Notes: a model not told the origin generated them from the letters alone. 12,118 nucleotides of DNA from Candidatus Poseidoniaceae archaeon (GCA_013329355.1 DUKK01000053.1:1-12118), one strand, 5' to 3'; positions 1 through 7,315 are shown, counted from the first letter of the stretch. A program made the numbers and translations.

Positions 1-29
1 GATTCATTATATGCTCGTTGATTTAGGTA

Positions 30-1271
30 TCAGCGATGGACTTCTACAAGCCATGACTGTACGTCGTCGCGCTTTCCATAGCCCTTGCCCTTCTTTGTCC
101 CAACTACTGTTTCGATTGCTGCCTCAGATGCAATATCTAAGGTCTTATCGCTAATGCTGCCGTTGTAAATTATCGCAATTGCGCCATCGGCTTCATTGGC
201 CGCTGATGCAAGGTCTTTCGGCCCTACTGGTTCGGTTACTGTGCCATCCATCATGACGAATACCGCTTTTCTCGGCGCTAAATCGTCGAGGTGCGAAAAT
301 AGTTCTTCTACCTCTTTGGGTGCTGATTTTTTCTCGAAGGTTTCGTCCATTTCATCGGCCCAGTTCTTGTCTTCAACTCCGGCTTTTTTGTCGTCCTTTG
401 CTTGTTTTTGCTTTAGCTGATGAGCAAACTTACTGGCCTCAACCTTCATTGATAGGCACTTTGTTACCGTCTTTTGCGGCAGGAGTTCCCACTCTTGGCC
501 AACTGGAGCCTGAGCAACAAAGTCAACCTTCATCATCTCATTCAACTGACTGAAGAGCATCTCTCCGCCACGGTCACCATCGATTGCCAATACTACCGTT
601 TCCTTGCCGTTAGCTAAATCGATTAATTCTTGTTTTATTGACCCTGCACCATCTGCTGAAATAGCATTTTTTACGCCGCAATTTAGCAAGTTCCTAACAT
701 CATTTCTTCCCTCGACAACAATTAATGAGGACGAGGTTTCAATATTCGGTCCACAGGTTAAACCATGAAACTGCTTGGCGGTACCAACTGTCAGAACAGA
801 GCGTACTTCTTCAATCACAGTCTTTGATGCTGCCTCACCAGAGTTTACCAAATCGAGCAGTAGTTCTTTGGCTCTGTCTACAACGACTGTGCGCTTAGTT
901 GCCCTAATATCTTGTATTTCAATCACTGATATTTTTGCCGTGCATGGGCCGATTCTATCGATAGTTTCTAGCGAAGAGGCGATAATTGCTGTTTCAACAT
1001 TATCAAGGCTGCTGGGGATAAAAATCATGCCGTGAACCTTGCCACCCTTGTTCTCCATCTCAACATCAACGTGGCCAATCCTTGCAGTTCTCTGCAACTT
1101 TCTTAGCTCTAACTCGTCGCCGAGCAAGCCTTCGGTTTGGCCCATTATTGCACCGATGATATCCTTTCTTTGCACGGTTCCGTTGACTTTGATATCAGCG
1201 CGAACCATGTATTTCATTGCTTTATTTCCTTTCGAGTTGTTGCCACCTCGGTTATTGTGTTTCTTTGACAT
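30..1271 (-). CDS. dnaG: Archaeal DnaG-type primase (TOPRIM domain)
   Basis: This gene encodes a full-length 413-aa archaeal DnaG. The N-terminal part (about residues 18-130) has the family pattern: a conserved start around KYMVRADIKVNG, then IPSSLDNVETAI (85-96) and the RIGPC turn (106-110). A TOPRIM domain follows at about 182-250, with the catalytic glutamate in VVEGRNDV (E188) and the metal-binding DGDRGG (D231 and D233). A charged linker (about 285-325) leads to a C-terminal domain. Archaeal DnaG proteins have oligonucleotide-synthesis activity and are also found bound to the RNA exosome; which role dominates here cannot be told from sequence. The first 17 residues (rich in Asn, Lys and Gly) look disordered. 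The ATG at 1271 is supported by a GAGG ribosome-binding site seven bases upstream. The gene is divergent from the TerB/MobA cluster. Identity is secure. Confidence 0.95.
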   Translation of the reverse strand: MSKKHNNRGGNNSKGNKAMKYMVRADIKVNGTVQRKDIIGAIMGQTEGLLGDELELRKLQRTARIGHVDVEMENKGGKVHGMIFIPSSLDNVETAIIASSLETIDRIGPCTAKISVIEIQDIRATKRTVVVDRAKELLLDLVNSGEAASKTVIEEVRSVLTVGTAKQFHGLTCGPNIETSSSLIVVEGRNDVRNLLNCGVKNAISADGAGSIKQELIDLANGKETVVLAIDGDRGGEMLFSQLNEMMKVDFVAQAPVGQEWELLPQKTVTKCLSMKVEASKFAHQLKQKQAKDDKKAGVEDKNWADEMDETFEKKSAPKEVEELFSHLDDLAPRKAVFVMMDGTVTEPVGPKDLASAANEADGAIAIIYNGSISDKTLDIASEAAIETVVGTKKGKGYGKRDDVQSWLVEVHR

Positions 1272-1278
1272 ATGAATT

Positions 1279-1282
1279 CCTC
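1279..1282 (-). promoter_or_regulatory. Shine-Dalgarno site of dnaG
   Basis: Read on the minus strand, GAGG sits seven bases before the dnaG ATG at 1271. It supports this start and means that the dnaG transcript has a 5' leader rather than being leaderless. Confidence 0.6.
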
Positions 1283-1308
1283 ATAGTCCACAGACCGCTC
1301 AGAATGGG

Positions 1309-1324
1309 TGAGGGAAGGCCCTCA
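1309..1324 (-). repeat. Six-base-pair hairpin in the probable dnaG leader
   Basis: TGAGGG (1309-1314) and CCCTCA (1319-1324) are perfectly complementary around a four-base loop. In dnaG sense RNA the stem would lie about 40 nt before the start codon. No U-tract follows it on the minus strand, so it does not look like a terminator. A role in dnaG expression is conjecture. Confidence 0.45.
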
Positions 1325-1335
1325 AAACCAAAACC

Positions 1336-1352
1336 CCGACCAGAAGTCGTGG
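1336..1352 (-). repeat. Second small hairpin in the probable dnaG leader
   Basis: CCCGAC before and GTCG-T-GG after a five-base loop pair as six base pairs with one bulged base. It lies 11 bases from the 1309-1324 hairpin. Alone it could be chance; two GC-rich hairpins next to each other in a short spacer are mildly suggestive of a structured leader. Confidence 0.3.
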
Positions 1353-1462
1353 CATGAATGGAGTGTGAACAAACAACCCTGTTGGCACATCATTATTGAA
1401 ACCTCTTGTCAAAAAATAACGCTTTTTCCATTTTCCCACAACAACTAATTCAATAATAGCAA

Positions 1463-1966
1463 GTGCATAGGGTGTATGTGTCCGAACCAATTTCACACAG
1501 TCTTGAGGCTTTTCACAGCACTATCTCTGTGATGTTGGTCGACAAAGTTTTAACGCGGGAAGAAAAGCGACTTATTATCAAATTAGCTAGTGCCTTAGGT
1601 CTTAATGAGGACGAGCCTTCGCAAATCTATCAAGCGATTAGAACTGGTAAAGAAGTCAAAGGTGGAGACCCGATTGACGATAAAAAAGCGCATGAAATCT
1701 ATACCAAAGTGTTTGAAATTGCCATCGTCAACGCCTCGCTTTCTAGGGATGAATTCAGAGTTCTTGCACACTTGAGAGACATCTTTCAAATCGATGATGA
1801 AGAGCATCACCGAATTGAAGAGGAACTGCGTGAAATTGTGCGCGAAAAGTTCGAAGACCCGAATGTCATCGACAAAATGCTCGGAACATTGAGAGATTCG
1901 GTTAGCCTCGTTGGCGATTTGTTTGACGTCGTCCGTAAGAAAGCGGCTGATGGGGCCAGAAAATGA
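1463..1966 (+). CDS. TerB-like all-helical protein
   Basis: This 167-aa soluble protein is predicted entirely helical, with two TerB-type helical units. The first (about residues 13-64) has the pattern SLEAFHSTISVMLVDKVLTREEKRLI, comparable to the 'hydrophobic helix, acidic turn, EE helix' of TerB domains. The second (about 76-124) repeats it: EIAIVNASLSRDEFRVLAHLRDIF. TerB-family proteins are linked to tellurite or stress responses and membrane-associated complexes, but most archaeal members have no known role. The start is uncertain. An in-frame stop at 1457-1459 limits it to GTG at 1463, 1472 or 1478; the first ATG (1532) would remove the first helix and is less likely. The stop overlaps the next start by four bases (ATGA), so the two are probably translationally coupled. 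Confidence 0.65.
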   Translation: MHRVYVSEPISHSLEAFHSTISVMLVDKVLTREEKRLIIKLASALGLNEDEPSQIYQAIRTGKEVKGGDPIDDKKAHEIYTKVFEIAIVNASLSRDEFRVLAHLRDIFQIDDEEHHRIEEELREIVREKFEDPNVIDKMLGTLRDSVSLVGDLFDVVRKKAADGARK

Positions 1967-2589
1967 ATGTCAAACTTGACCAATTCCTAGAGCAGTCCTC
2001 CCCGAAAGTGCTCAAATCGAATCGGCGCTGTCTGAAATTCCTCAATGATGCGTATGCTGCTGGTAATCCTGGCATGATTACTCGTCCCCGTGCCGATATT
2101 ACCGCTAATCACGGTGGGTTTTCGGCGCACTATGGGTGCCCTGATCCTGAGATGAGAACTATTGCGTCGTGGCTACTGACTTATTCAAAGGAAAAACCTC
2201 GAAGACTAGCAAAACTAATTCCTGCACTGTGGAAACGGCACGGTCGTGAGGACTTGAAACTAGCCGGCCTATTACTGGCAAATCTATCACAAGAAGAGTT
2301 AGGTGAAGACCCGTGGATGGCATTAATCCACTTATTTGGCGAACGAGAACCAATGGAAATTATTCTCGAAATTGCTGAAGAGATGAATCGTAGTGGACAT
2401 CAAGTTCCAGACAATGAGTGGCTCATTGCAATGGCCCAACAAAGTCCATTGTGGCATCAAATTGCGATGCTATTTGTTTCGGTGAGAGGGGAGGGATCTG
2501 TTGAATTGCGACAATTGGTTGTAACCGCACCTGGAGGCGGTGAGTTATTCGAACGTATCAGAAATAAGTTGTTAGAGCAGGATAATTGA
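1963..2589 (+). CDS. HEAT/ALK-repeat-like helical protein (weak AlkD resemblance)
   Basis: This 208-aa soluble protein is rich in helices. Residues about 57-108 resemble the start of DNA alkylation repair (AlkD/AlkC-type, HEAT-like) proteins: a YGCPDPEMRTIASWL segment where that family has a 'GV..P.lR.iAk' segment, then LAKLIPALWKRHGREDLKLAGLLL, like the 'LW....hE.r.la.ll' helix pair. Further helical pairs follow to the end. Length is slightly below the usual AlkD (about 230 aa). I cannot confirm the DNA-binding or catalytic residues, so glycosylase activity is not claimed; a HEAT-like scaffold is equally possible. The start overlaps the TerB-like gene's stop (ATGA), and the 69-aa gene follows 25 bp downstream. 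Confidence 0.6.
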   Translation: MNVKLDQFLEQSSPKVLKSNRRCLKFLNDAYAAGNPGMITRPRADITANHGGFSAHYGCPDPEMRTIASWLLTYSKEKPRRLAKLIPALWKRHGREDLKLAGLLLANLSQEELGEDPWMALIHLFGEREPMEIILEIAEEMNRSGHQVPDNEWLIAMAQQSPLWHQIAMLFVSVRGEGSVELRQLVVTAPGGGELFERIRNKLLEQDN

Positions 2590-2614
2590 TGGACTACTGC
2601 GAGTTAGTGTTACC

Positions 2615-2824
2615 ATGGCAGAGAGGTTTTTACCAACCGAAGACCCTGTCATGGAGGCCGTTTTACAGTGGACTGTAGAGCGTGATGCGAAAGACGTCAG
2701 ACGTTTACTAGAATGGTTGCCAGAGGCACGTAGTAGTAGGGAACGAAAAGCGCTTATGGAACGAGTAAGGAGCCTATTAGAGGAGCTGGAAGACGCAATG
2801 AACAAGCTTGATGATTTACACTGA
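2615..2824 (+). CDS. Small charged helical protein, unknown function
   Basis: This 69-aa protein is dominated by Glu, Arg, Lys and Leu. Residues about 36-67 read as one long amphipathic, probably coiled-coil, helix (ERKALMERVRSLLEELEDAM). There is no signal peptide or membrane segment. It sits between the AlkD-like gene (25 bp upstream) and mobA (start 8 bp after its stop), and its stop codon is part of the mobA ribosome-binding site. This tight packing in the same strand is the main support that it is a real gene. I see no ribosome-binding site before its own ATG. I do not recognise a family; the coiled-coil ending vaguely recalls small accessory subunits, but I assign no function. Confidence 0.6.
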   Translation: MAERFLPTEDPVMEAVLQWTVERDAKDVRRLLEWLPEARSSRERKALMERVRSLLEELEDAMNKLDDLH

Positions 2825-2827
2825 GGG
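2823..2827 (+). promoter_or_regulatory. Shine-Dalgarno site of mobA overlapping the upstream stop
   Basis: GAGGG lies five bases before the mobA ATG (2833). Its first two bases are the last two of the TGA stop of the 69-aa gene (2822-2824). This arrangement supports the mobA start and suggests coupled translation. Confidence 0.6.
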
Positions 2828-2832
2828 TTATC

Positions 2833-3345
2833 ATGACAACAGCTGTTATTTTAGCCGGAGGTAAAAGCAGTCGGATGGGGCAGGATAAGGCGGTCATGTT
2901 TGGCGGAGTTGCCCGCATTCGCGCTGAGTGTATGGCCGCTGATATCTCGAGAATTATTACCTTGTGTGGGGCAAAGGAAAGGAGATTTGATTTCCCCGGA
3001 GAGGTCTGGCCAGACCCAGAAAATTGTAATAATTTAGTTGAAATTCTCCACTGGACGTTTGCCAAGATAGATGGCGGGATACTATTGATCCCGTGTGATG
3101 CATTCAGTCTGACTGCCAAGGGAATTGCTGAGATAAACAACATGGCCGACTGTGTTCCAGTCGATGAGCACGGAATTCGCCAGCCACTCCATGCCAAAAT
3201 AGTCAATCGAAGGTTGCTCAATTGGCAAGGAAAATCGATTAATGAACTGTTTGCCGGTTACCCGTCATTTCGGAGTGATGGTTTTGTCAGCGAATTTAAC
3301 AATTTCAATACCCCTAGAGATTTGAATAATCCCCACTCGCAATAG
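2833..3345 (+). CDS. mobA: MobA-like molybdenum cofactor guanylyltransferase
   Basis: MobA-type enzymes transfer GMP (or CMP in relatives) to molybdopterin in cytoplasmic molybdenum-cofactor maturation. The 170-aa product begins with the nucleotide-binding signature LAGGKSSRMGQDKA (residues 7-20). It continues with LLIPCDAFSLT (84-94), where the family has 'vpCDmPfl' with the metal-binding aspartate, then RQPLHAKIVNRRLL (116-129), and ends with the typical NTPRDL (159-164). It is slightly shorter than the usual 190-200 aa but no motif is missing. The gene closes the plus-strand cluster, and its last 32 bp overlap the end of purN on the other strand. No other cofactor-synthesis gene is in the window, so the precise nucleotide and acceptor remain open; a related NTP-transferase function is the main alternative. 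Confidence 0.8.
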   Translation: MTTAVILAGGKSSRMGQDKAVMFGGVARIRAECMAADISRIITLCGAKERRFDFPGEVWPDPENCNNLVEILHWTFAKIDGGILLIPCDAFSLTAKGIAEINNMADCVPVDEHGIRQPLHAKIVNRRLLNWQGKSINELFAGYPSFRSDGFVSEFNNFNTPRDLNNPHSQ

Positions 3346-3946
3346 CATCAATAACTATCGGATACAATCGATGTTCGATTTGCTTCACTTTTGCGCTCAA
3401 AGTTTCTTCGGTGTCATCTAAACCGACACTCACTTCGCGTTGTGCGATTATCTTCCCCGTATCCATTCCAGCGTCGACGTAGTGAACTGAGCAGCCAGAC
3501 TTGGTTGCTCCTGCGGCAATAACATCCCGATGAGCATGGGCGCCAGGAAAGTCTGGTAGCAATGATGGATGAATATTGACTATTTGCCCTGCCCATCTGG
3601 AAACTATCTCAGGACTGAGTAAACGCATATATCCACTCAAAATAATTAGTTCAACGGAGTGTTGGTGCAATACCTTCTCGATTGCAACTTCATGGGCCAA
3701 ACGTCTTGCCCTGCCCTCAAGATTAATTGGCAACTCAACAACCACTACCGGTGTGCCGAATTGTTTGGCTCGGTTAATACCTAGCACATCCGGCTGGTTA
3801 CTAATCACTACACATGTTGTGTGCAGACAGTTCGATTCTTGTTGATGCCGCAACATTGCCTCCATGCCGCTACCAGAGCCAGAGATTAGGATCGCACATT
3901 TGAGTGGGTTATCGACCGTGGCAACGCGTAGTGAATTTGTTGCCAT
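3314..3946 (-). CDS. purN: Phosphoribosylglycinamide formyltransferase (PurN type)
   Basis: PurN converts glycinamide ribonucleotide to its formyl derivative using 10-formyl-tetrahydrofolate, an early step of purine synthesis. The 210-aa protein has the N-terminal phosphate-binding loop AILISGSGSGM (18-28) and the catalytic signature NIHPSLLPDFPG (N124, H126), followed by GMDTGKII with the catalytic aspartate (D162). Length fits the family. The reading frame is open further upstream to an ATG at 4051, but that start would add 35 residues with no family counterpart and overlap purH by 65 bp. The ATG at 3946 leaves a 40-bp gap after purH and places the loop at the usual distance from the N-terminus, so I prefer it. 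There is no clear ribosome-binding site. It probably shares a transcript with purH. Confidence 0.92.
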   Translation of the reverse strand: MATNSLRVATVDNPLKCAILISGSGSGMEAMLRHQQESNCLHTTCVVISNQPDVLGINRAKQFGTPVVVVELPINLEGRARRLAHEVAIEKVLHQHSVELIILSGYMRLLSPEIVSRWAGQIVNIHPSLLPDFPGAHAHRDVIAAGATKSGCSVHYVDAGMDTGKIIAQREVSVGLDDTEETLSAKVKQIEHRLYPIVIDAIASGDYSNL

Positions 3947-3986
3947 GTTGGGTGGATAGCGGTCTTTGCTTTGATTGCTTCGACCG

Positions 3987-5624
3987 TCAGTGTCTAAATA
4001 ATCGATGACCGGTAAATAGCATTGACACTCCCAAATCATCAGCTGCATCAATCACTTCCTGATCCCGAATAGAACCTCCAGGCTGCACAATTGCAGACGC
4101 CCCTGAGTTTGCCGCCTGTTCGAGACCGTCTTTGAACGGGAAAAACGCATCAGACGCTAACACGCATCCTTTGGCTCGCTCACCAGCCCTGCGAGCGGCG
4201 ATTTTGACTGCTTCCACCCGACTGGTCTGACCTGGACCGATACCTACTGTTGCTGTTCCCTGAACCATAACTATGGCATTGGATTTTACCTGTTCACAAA
4301 CCCTGACGGCGAATTTCATACTATCGATTTCTGCTTGACTGGGCTCTACCTTAGTAACGACCTTGGCCTTACCCCAATCGATTACTGGGGCCTCTTCGGT
4401 TTGAACTATCCAACCTCCCTCAATCGGTTTCTTAACCAAAATTCTCTCAAGCGGAGCGAGTCTATTTCCCGGTGATTCAATGGTTAAGATGCGCCGGTTA
4501 CTCTTTTTCATAATGAGTCCTTTTGCTTCAGCATCATAACCAGGTGCCATTAGAACCTCAATAAATAACGGTTCCATTGCCAAAGCCGTATCAACTTCTA
4601 CCGGCTCGTTAAAACATATTATTGAACCAAAAGCGGACTCTGGGTCGCTGGCTAGAGCCGCCTCATATGCCTCTACTTGGGTCTTACCAAGTGCTGCCCC
4701 GCAGGGATTGTTATGTTTCACAATTACACACGCATGAGGCGTGTCTGGCCACTCATCAGTAGATAACGCCCGGCATAACCGCAACGTCGCGTCGGCATCG
4801 GAATAGTTGTTGTAGGACATCTGCTTACCGCCCTCGACGTGCGCAGTGACCAAGGTTGAATTGGTATCAACAGCCTTTGGATCGATATACAAAGCAGCTG
4901 ATTGATGGCCGTTTTCACCATAACGCAGGTTATACAACTTATGCGCTGAAGCGAGTAATGTTTCTGGAAGTCGTTGCTCTTGTTCTGACTTATCTGCATA
5001 GTCCTCTGGCCTACCGATCCATCTTGCATGTAATTCATCTGATATCGCTGAGTCGTAAGACGCCGTGTGCTGAAACGCTGCCAGAGCTAAATTTTGCCTG
5101 AACTCAAGGCTAACCGCACCAGATTTACCCGCTGAACGTAGCTCATCAACAACTTGTGAATAATTATCAGGATTGCAGACGATTATTACATTCCGGTGGT
5201 TTTTAGCCGCCGCTCTAACCATGGTCGGTCCGCCAATGTCAATCATCTCTAACAAGTCCTCATCGGACAATCGTGGTTCTTGCTTCGCTGCATCACTAAA
5301 GGGGTATAAGTTGCATGCCACGATACTGATTGGCGGATAGCCTAGTTCGGCTAGGCCAATTCTATCTGGCTCGCTCTCCAATCTAGCGAGTAACGGTCCG
5401 TGTATTGCCGGATGCAGAGACTTTACTCGTCCATCGAAAATCTCAGGATGTCCTGTCACATCAGATACCCCAATTACTTCAAGGCCTGCGGCACGAAGTT
5501 TCTTTGCAGTTCCGCCAGTTGATACTAACTCATAACCCAATTCAGCTAATCCTTTGGCGAATTCTACGATGCCTGTTTTGTCATACACACTGAGTAGTGC
5601 TCTTGGCTTACCTGATATCGTCAT
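3987..5624 (-). CDS. purH: Bifunctional AICAR formyltransferase / IMP cyclohydrolase
   Basis: PurH carries out the last two steps of IMP synthesis: formylation of AICAR with 10-formyl-tetrahydrofolate, then ring closure. The 545-aa product has both domains. The N-terminal MGS-like cyclohydrolase part (about 8-145) shows LLSVYDKTGI, VSTGGTAK, DGRVKSLHPAIHG and CNLYPF. The AICAR transformylase part (about 150-545) shows RYGENGHQSAALY, the catalytic KH pair in VKHNNPCG (K303, H304), SDAFFPFKDG and the conserved ending MLFTGHRLFRH. Length is a little above the usual 510-530 aa. Both domains look intact. It is the first gene of a purH-purN pair, 56 bp after the thermosome gene, with a TATA-like box in that gap. 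Two-domain PurH is typical of bacteria and of archaea that use tetrahydrofolate. Confidence 0.96.
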   Translation of the reverse strand: MTISGKPRALLSVYDKTGIVEFAKGLAELGYELVSTGGTAKKLRAAGLEVIGVSDVTGHPEIFDGRVKSLHPAIHGPLLARLESEPDRIGLAELGYPPISIVACNLYPFSDAAKQEPRLSDEDLLEMIDIGGPTMVRAAAKNHRNVIIVCNPDNYSQVVDELRSAGKSGAVSLEFRQNLALAAFQHTASYDSAISDELHARWIGRPEDYADKSEQEQRLPETLLASAHKLYNLRYGENGHQSAALYIDPKAVDTNSTLVTAHVEGGKQMSYNNYSDADATLRLCRALSTDEWPDTPHACVIVKHNNPCGAALGKTQVEAYEAALASDPESAFGSIICFNEPVEVDTALAMEPLFIEVLMAPGYDAEAKGLIMKKSNRRILTIESPGNRLAPLERILVKKPIEGGWIVQTEEAPVIDWGKAKVVTKVEPSQAEIDSMKFAVRVCEQVKSNAIVMVQGTATVGIGPGQTSRVEAVKIAARRAGERAKGCVLASDAFFPFKDGLEQAANSGASAIVQPGGSIRDQEVIDAADDLGVSMLFTGHRLFRH

Positions 5625-5661
5625 TAGTGCGACCCGTTAATTGGTCTGCTATGAGCCGTAT

Positions 5662-5670
5662 GAATATAGC
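5662..5670 (-). promoter_or_regulatory. Putative TATA box of purH-purN
   Basis: On the minus strand this reads GCTATATTC, centred about 42 bp before the purH ATG. With archaeal spacing, transcription would start near 5640 and give a leader of about 15 nt. It lies in the only gap between the thermosome gene and purH. Assigned by motif and position only. Confidence 0.35.
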
Positions 5671-5680
5671 GATGTGAAAA

Positions 5681-7282
5681 TCAATCGCCCCGTGCTGAGA
5701 TAACTTGATCGACACGCAATAATCCACATGCGGTTTCACATGCTGCTTCTAGTGCATGCAGTGCAGTGGTTGAACATTCCCAGACCTCGTCTAATTCAGC
5801 GGCTTTTCCAGTAGCATCAATACCAGATGCCTGTTTGCCCAAGCGTATCAATGATCTGAGTTCCAACAAGCCGTCAAGCATATTGTTACCAGCATTGGCA
5901 ATAAGAGTCGTCGGGATTGATTCCAGTGCCCTGGCAAAGCCCTCAATTGCCAACCGTTCTCGCCCGGCGATTGATTCCGCATACTCCCTTATCCCTAGGG
6001 CAGCAGTAATGTGTTGATTACCGCCACCGCAAGAAACAAAGCCAGTTTCTACTGCCTTAGCAACTGAATTAAGGGCGTCATATAGCCCTCGAACGAATTC
6101 TTCACTGGTTGCGCCACCGCCGCCGCATACGTCTATTGTGGTCAAGCCTGAATCATCGCCTACATGTAAGTAAAGGCGATCTCTAAGTCCCTCAACGCTG
6201 TCAAAGGTCTCCACCCTCATTGATTCAAATTTACCAAGAGTTTGTTCGTCGATGCTATCTACATGGTCAATGAGTAGCGCGCCAGTGGCTAATGCGACAT
6301 CTTCTGCCCCAGCTTTATCGACTGATGCCAGCACACAAATACCATTATCAGCCAATTGATGCATTATTCGAGCATCAACGGTTTCTGCACAAAACACTAA
6401 TTTTGCGCCACTGTTAATAATCTGCTGAGCCTTATGTTTGAGGATGTTTTCTTCGGCGGCCATGAATGCTGACCATTGCTCAGTTGTCGATATTTCAATT
6501 TCTGCCTCATAACTAGTTTTTTCAATTTCAAGAGGGCATGAAAGTACAACAACTTTGCCAGCACTTAACTTTCTTGGTAACTTCTCTAAGTCAAGATCTT
6601 TGTCAAAAATTATTCCTTTGATTAATGAGGTATCAGATAAACTGCCGGTGCCTTTCTTGGCCATGCGGACGGTTTCGGTATTGACGAGCCATTGCTCATC
6701 AATGCGCCTAGCGACGTGCTGGACGGCGCTAACTACTAACTCAGCCAGATACTCTCCTACAGGCTCAACTGCAGTACCGGTCATTGCCGTAAGGGCTACT
6801 GACCGTAACTTTGCGTCGTCGCTGAGGGTCACCGAGTGCGAATTTTCTTCCCAAATGGCAATGGTTTGATTCATAGCAGCCTGATAGCCTTTGACTAAAA
6901 CCAATGGATGTAGGCTTTTTTCTAGTAGGACACCGGATTGTCGCATCAATTCACTGGCAAAAATAATACAACCAGTAACGCCATCACCGCAGGCGTTTTC
7001 CTGAGATTCAGCAAGTTGGACAAAGGCCTTTGCTGCAGGGTGTTTTACTAATAATTCTGCGACAATCTTTGCCCCATCATTAGTTACTGCGGTTTCTCCA
7101 TTGGTCTTGTAGAGCATCTTGTCAAGGCCATTGGGCCCATAGGTTCCTTTCAGAAGGTTACCAAATGCTACGGCGGCTGAAACCAGTTTCTGAGTTACAG
7201 CAACACCACTAGTAACAGAAGTTGTTGGCCTAACAATTGCTACTGGTGCACGGCCGGAACCATCGTTAGGTTGCTGAGCCAT
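5681..7282 (-). CDS. Divergent group II chaperonin (thermosome) subunit
   Basis: The 533-aa protein has the equatorial-intermediate-apical layout of group II chaperonins, which form double-ring cytoplasmic ATP-driven folding machines. Motifs: TYGPNGLDKML (47-57, usual TLGPKGMDKML), VTNDG (66-70), HPAAKAFVQLA (81-91), GDGVTG (99-104, usual GDGTTT), GRERLAIEGF (440-449), IPTTLIANAG (456-465) and the near-terminal RVDQVISA (523-530). The aspartates expected around the nucleotide remain: D69, D100 and D402 in YDAL. The changes T to V and T to G in the phosphate-binding loop, and the lost lysine of GPKG, mark it as a diverged paralogue. The end lacks the Gly/Met-rich tail seen in some chaperonins. 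It follows the 679-aa gene by 47 bp and has a TATA-like box placed for a nearly leaderless transcript. Family certain; activity less so. Confidence 0.9.
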   Translation of the reverse strand: MAQQPNDGSGRAPVAIVRPTTSVTSGVAVTQKLVSAAVAFGNLLKGTYGPNGLDKMLYKTNGETAVTNDGAKIVAELLVKHPAAKAFVQLAESQENACGDGVTGCIIFASELMRQSGVLLEKSLHPLVLVKGYQAAMNQTIAIWEENSHSVTLSDDAKLRSVALTAMTGTAVEPVGEYLAELVVSAVQHVARRIDEQWLVNTETVRMAKKGTGSLSDTSLIKGIIFDKDLDLEKLPRKLSAGKVVVLSCPLEIEKTSYEAEIEISTTEQWSAFMAAEENILKHKAQQIINSGAKLVFCAETVDARIMHQLADNGICVLASVDKAGAEDVALATGALLIDHVDSIDEQTLGKFESMRVETFDSVEGLRDRLYLHVGDDSGLTTIDVCGGGGATSEEFVRGLYDALNSVAKAVETGFVSCGGGNQHITAALGIREYAESIAGRERLAIEGFARALESIPTTLIANAGNNMLDGLLELRSLIRLGKQASGIDATGKAAELDEVWECSTTALHALEAACETACGLLRVDQVISARGD

Positions 7283-7306
7283 ATTACGAGGCAGAAAATA
7301 CCTATT

Positions 7307-7315
7307 GAATAAATC
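7307..7315 (-). promoter_or_regulatory. Putative TATA box of the thermosome gene
   Basis: The minus strand reads GATTTATTC, centred about 28 bp before the ATG at 7282. This is the archaeal distance for a leaderless or nearly leaderless message, and no ribosome-binding site precedes that ATG. The motif itself is weak. Confidence 0.35.

Larger units (their letters stand above)
1272..1462. other. Divergent dnaG / terB-like intergenic region
   Basis: This 191-bp spacer must hold the promoters of two divergent transcripts. No convincing gene is present. Close to dnaG it contains two small inverted repeats (1309-1324 and 1336-1352). The AT-rich part at about 1409-1456 carries the only TATA-like stretches: AAAAAATAA at 1411-1419, which reads as TTATTTTTT for dnaG, and CAATAATAG at 1451-1459, which could serve the plus-strand cluster. 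If dnaG is transcribed from the first of these, its leader would be roughly 110-120 nt and would include both hairpins. None of the TATA assignments here is strong. Confidence 0.5.

Noticed and set aside
1..29. TATA-like CATTATATGC near the left edge
   Set aside because: It may be the promoter of the next gene beyond the window, but no start codon or gene is visible to assign it to.
1299..1496. Minus-strand 65-codon open frame between dnaG and the TerB-like gene
   Set aside because: It overlaps the TerB-like start, has no family resemblance or ribosome-binding site, and covers the hairpins; it is more likely spacer.
3947..4051. N-terminal extension of purN to the ATG at 4051
   Set aside because: The 35 extra residues have no counterpart in PurN and are an out-of-frame reading of the end of purH plus the spacer.
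5038..5101. Open frames on both strands inside purH and the thermosome gene
   Set aside because: They lie fully within well-identified genes and have no recognisable protein features.
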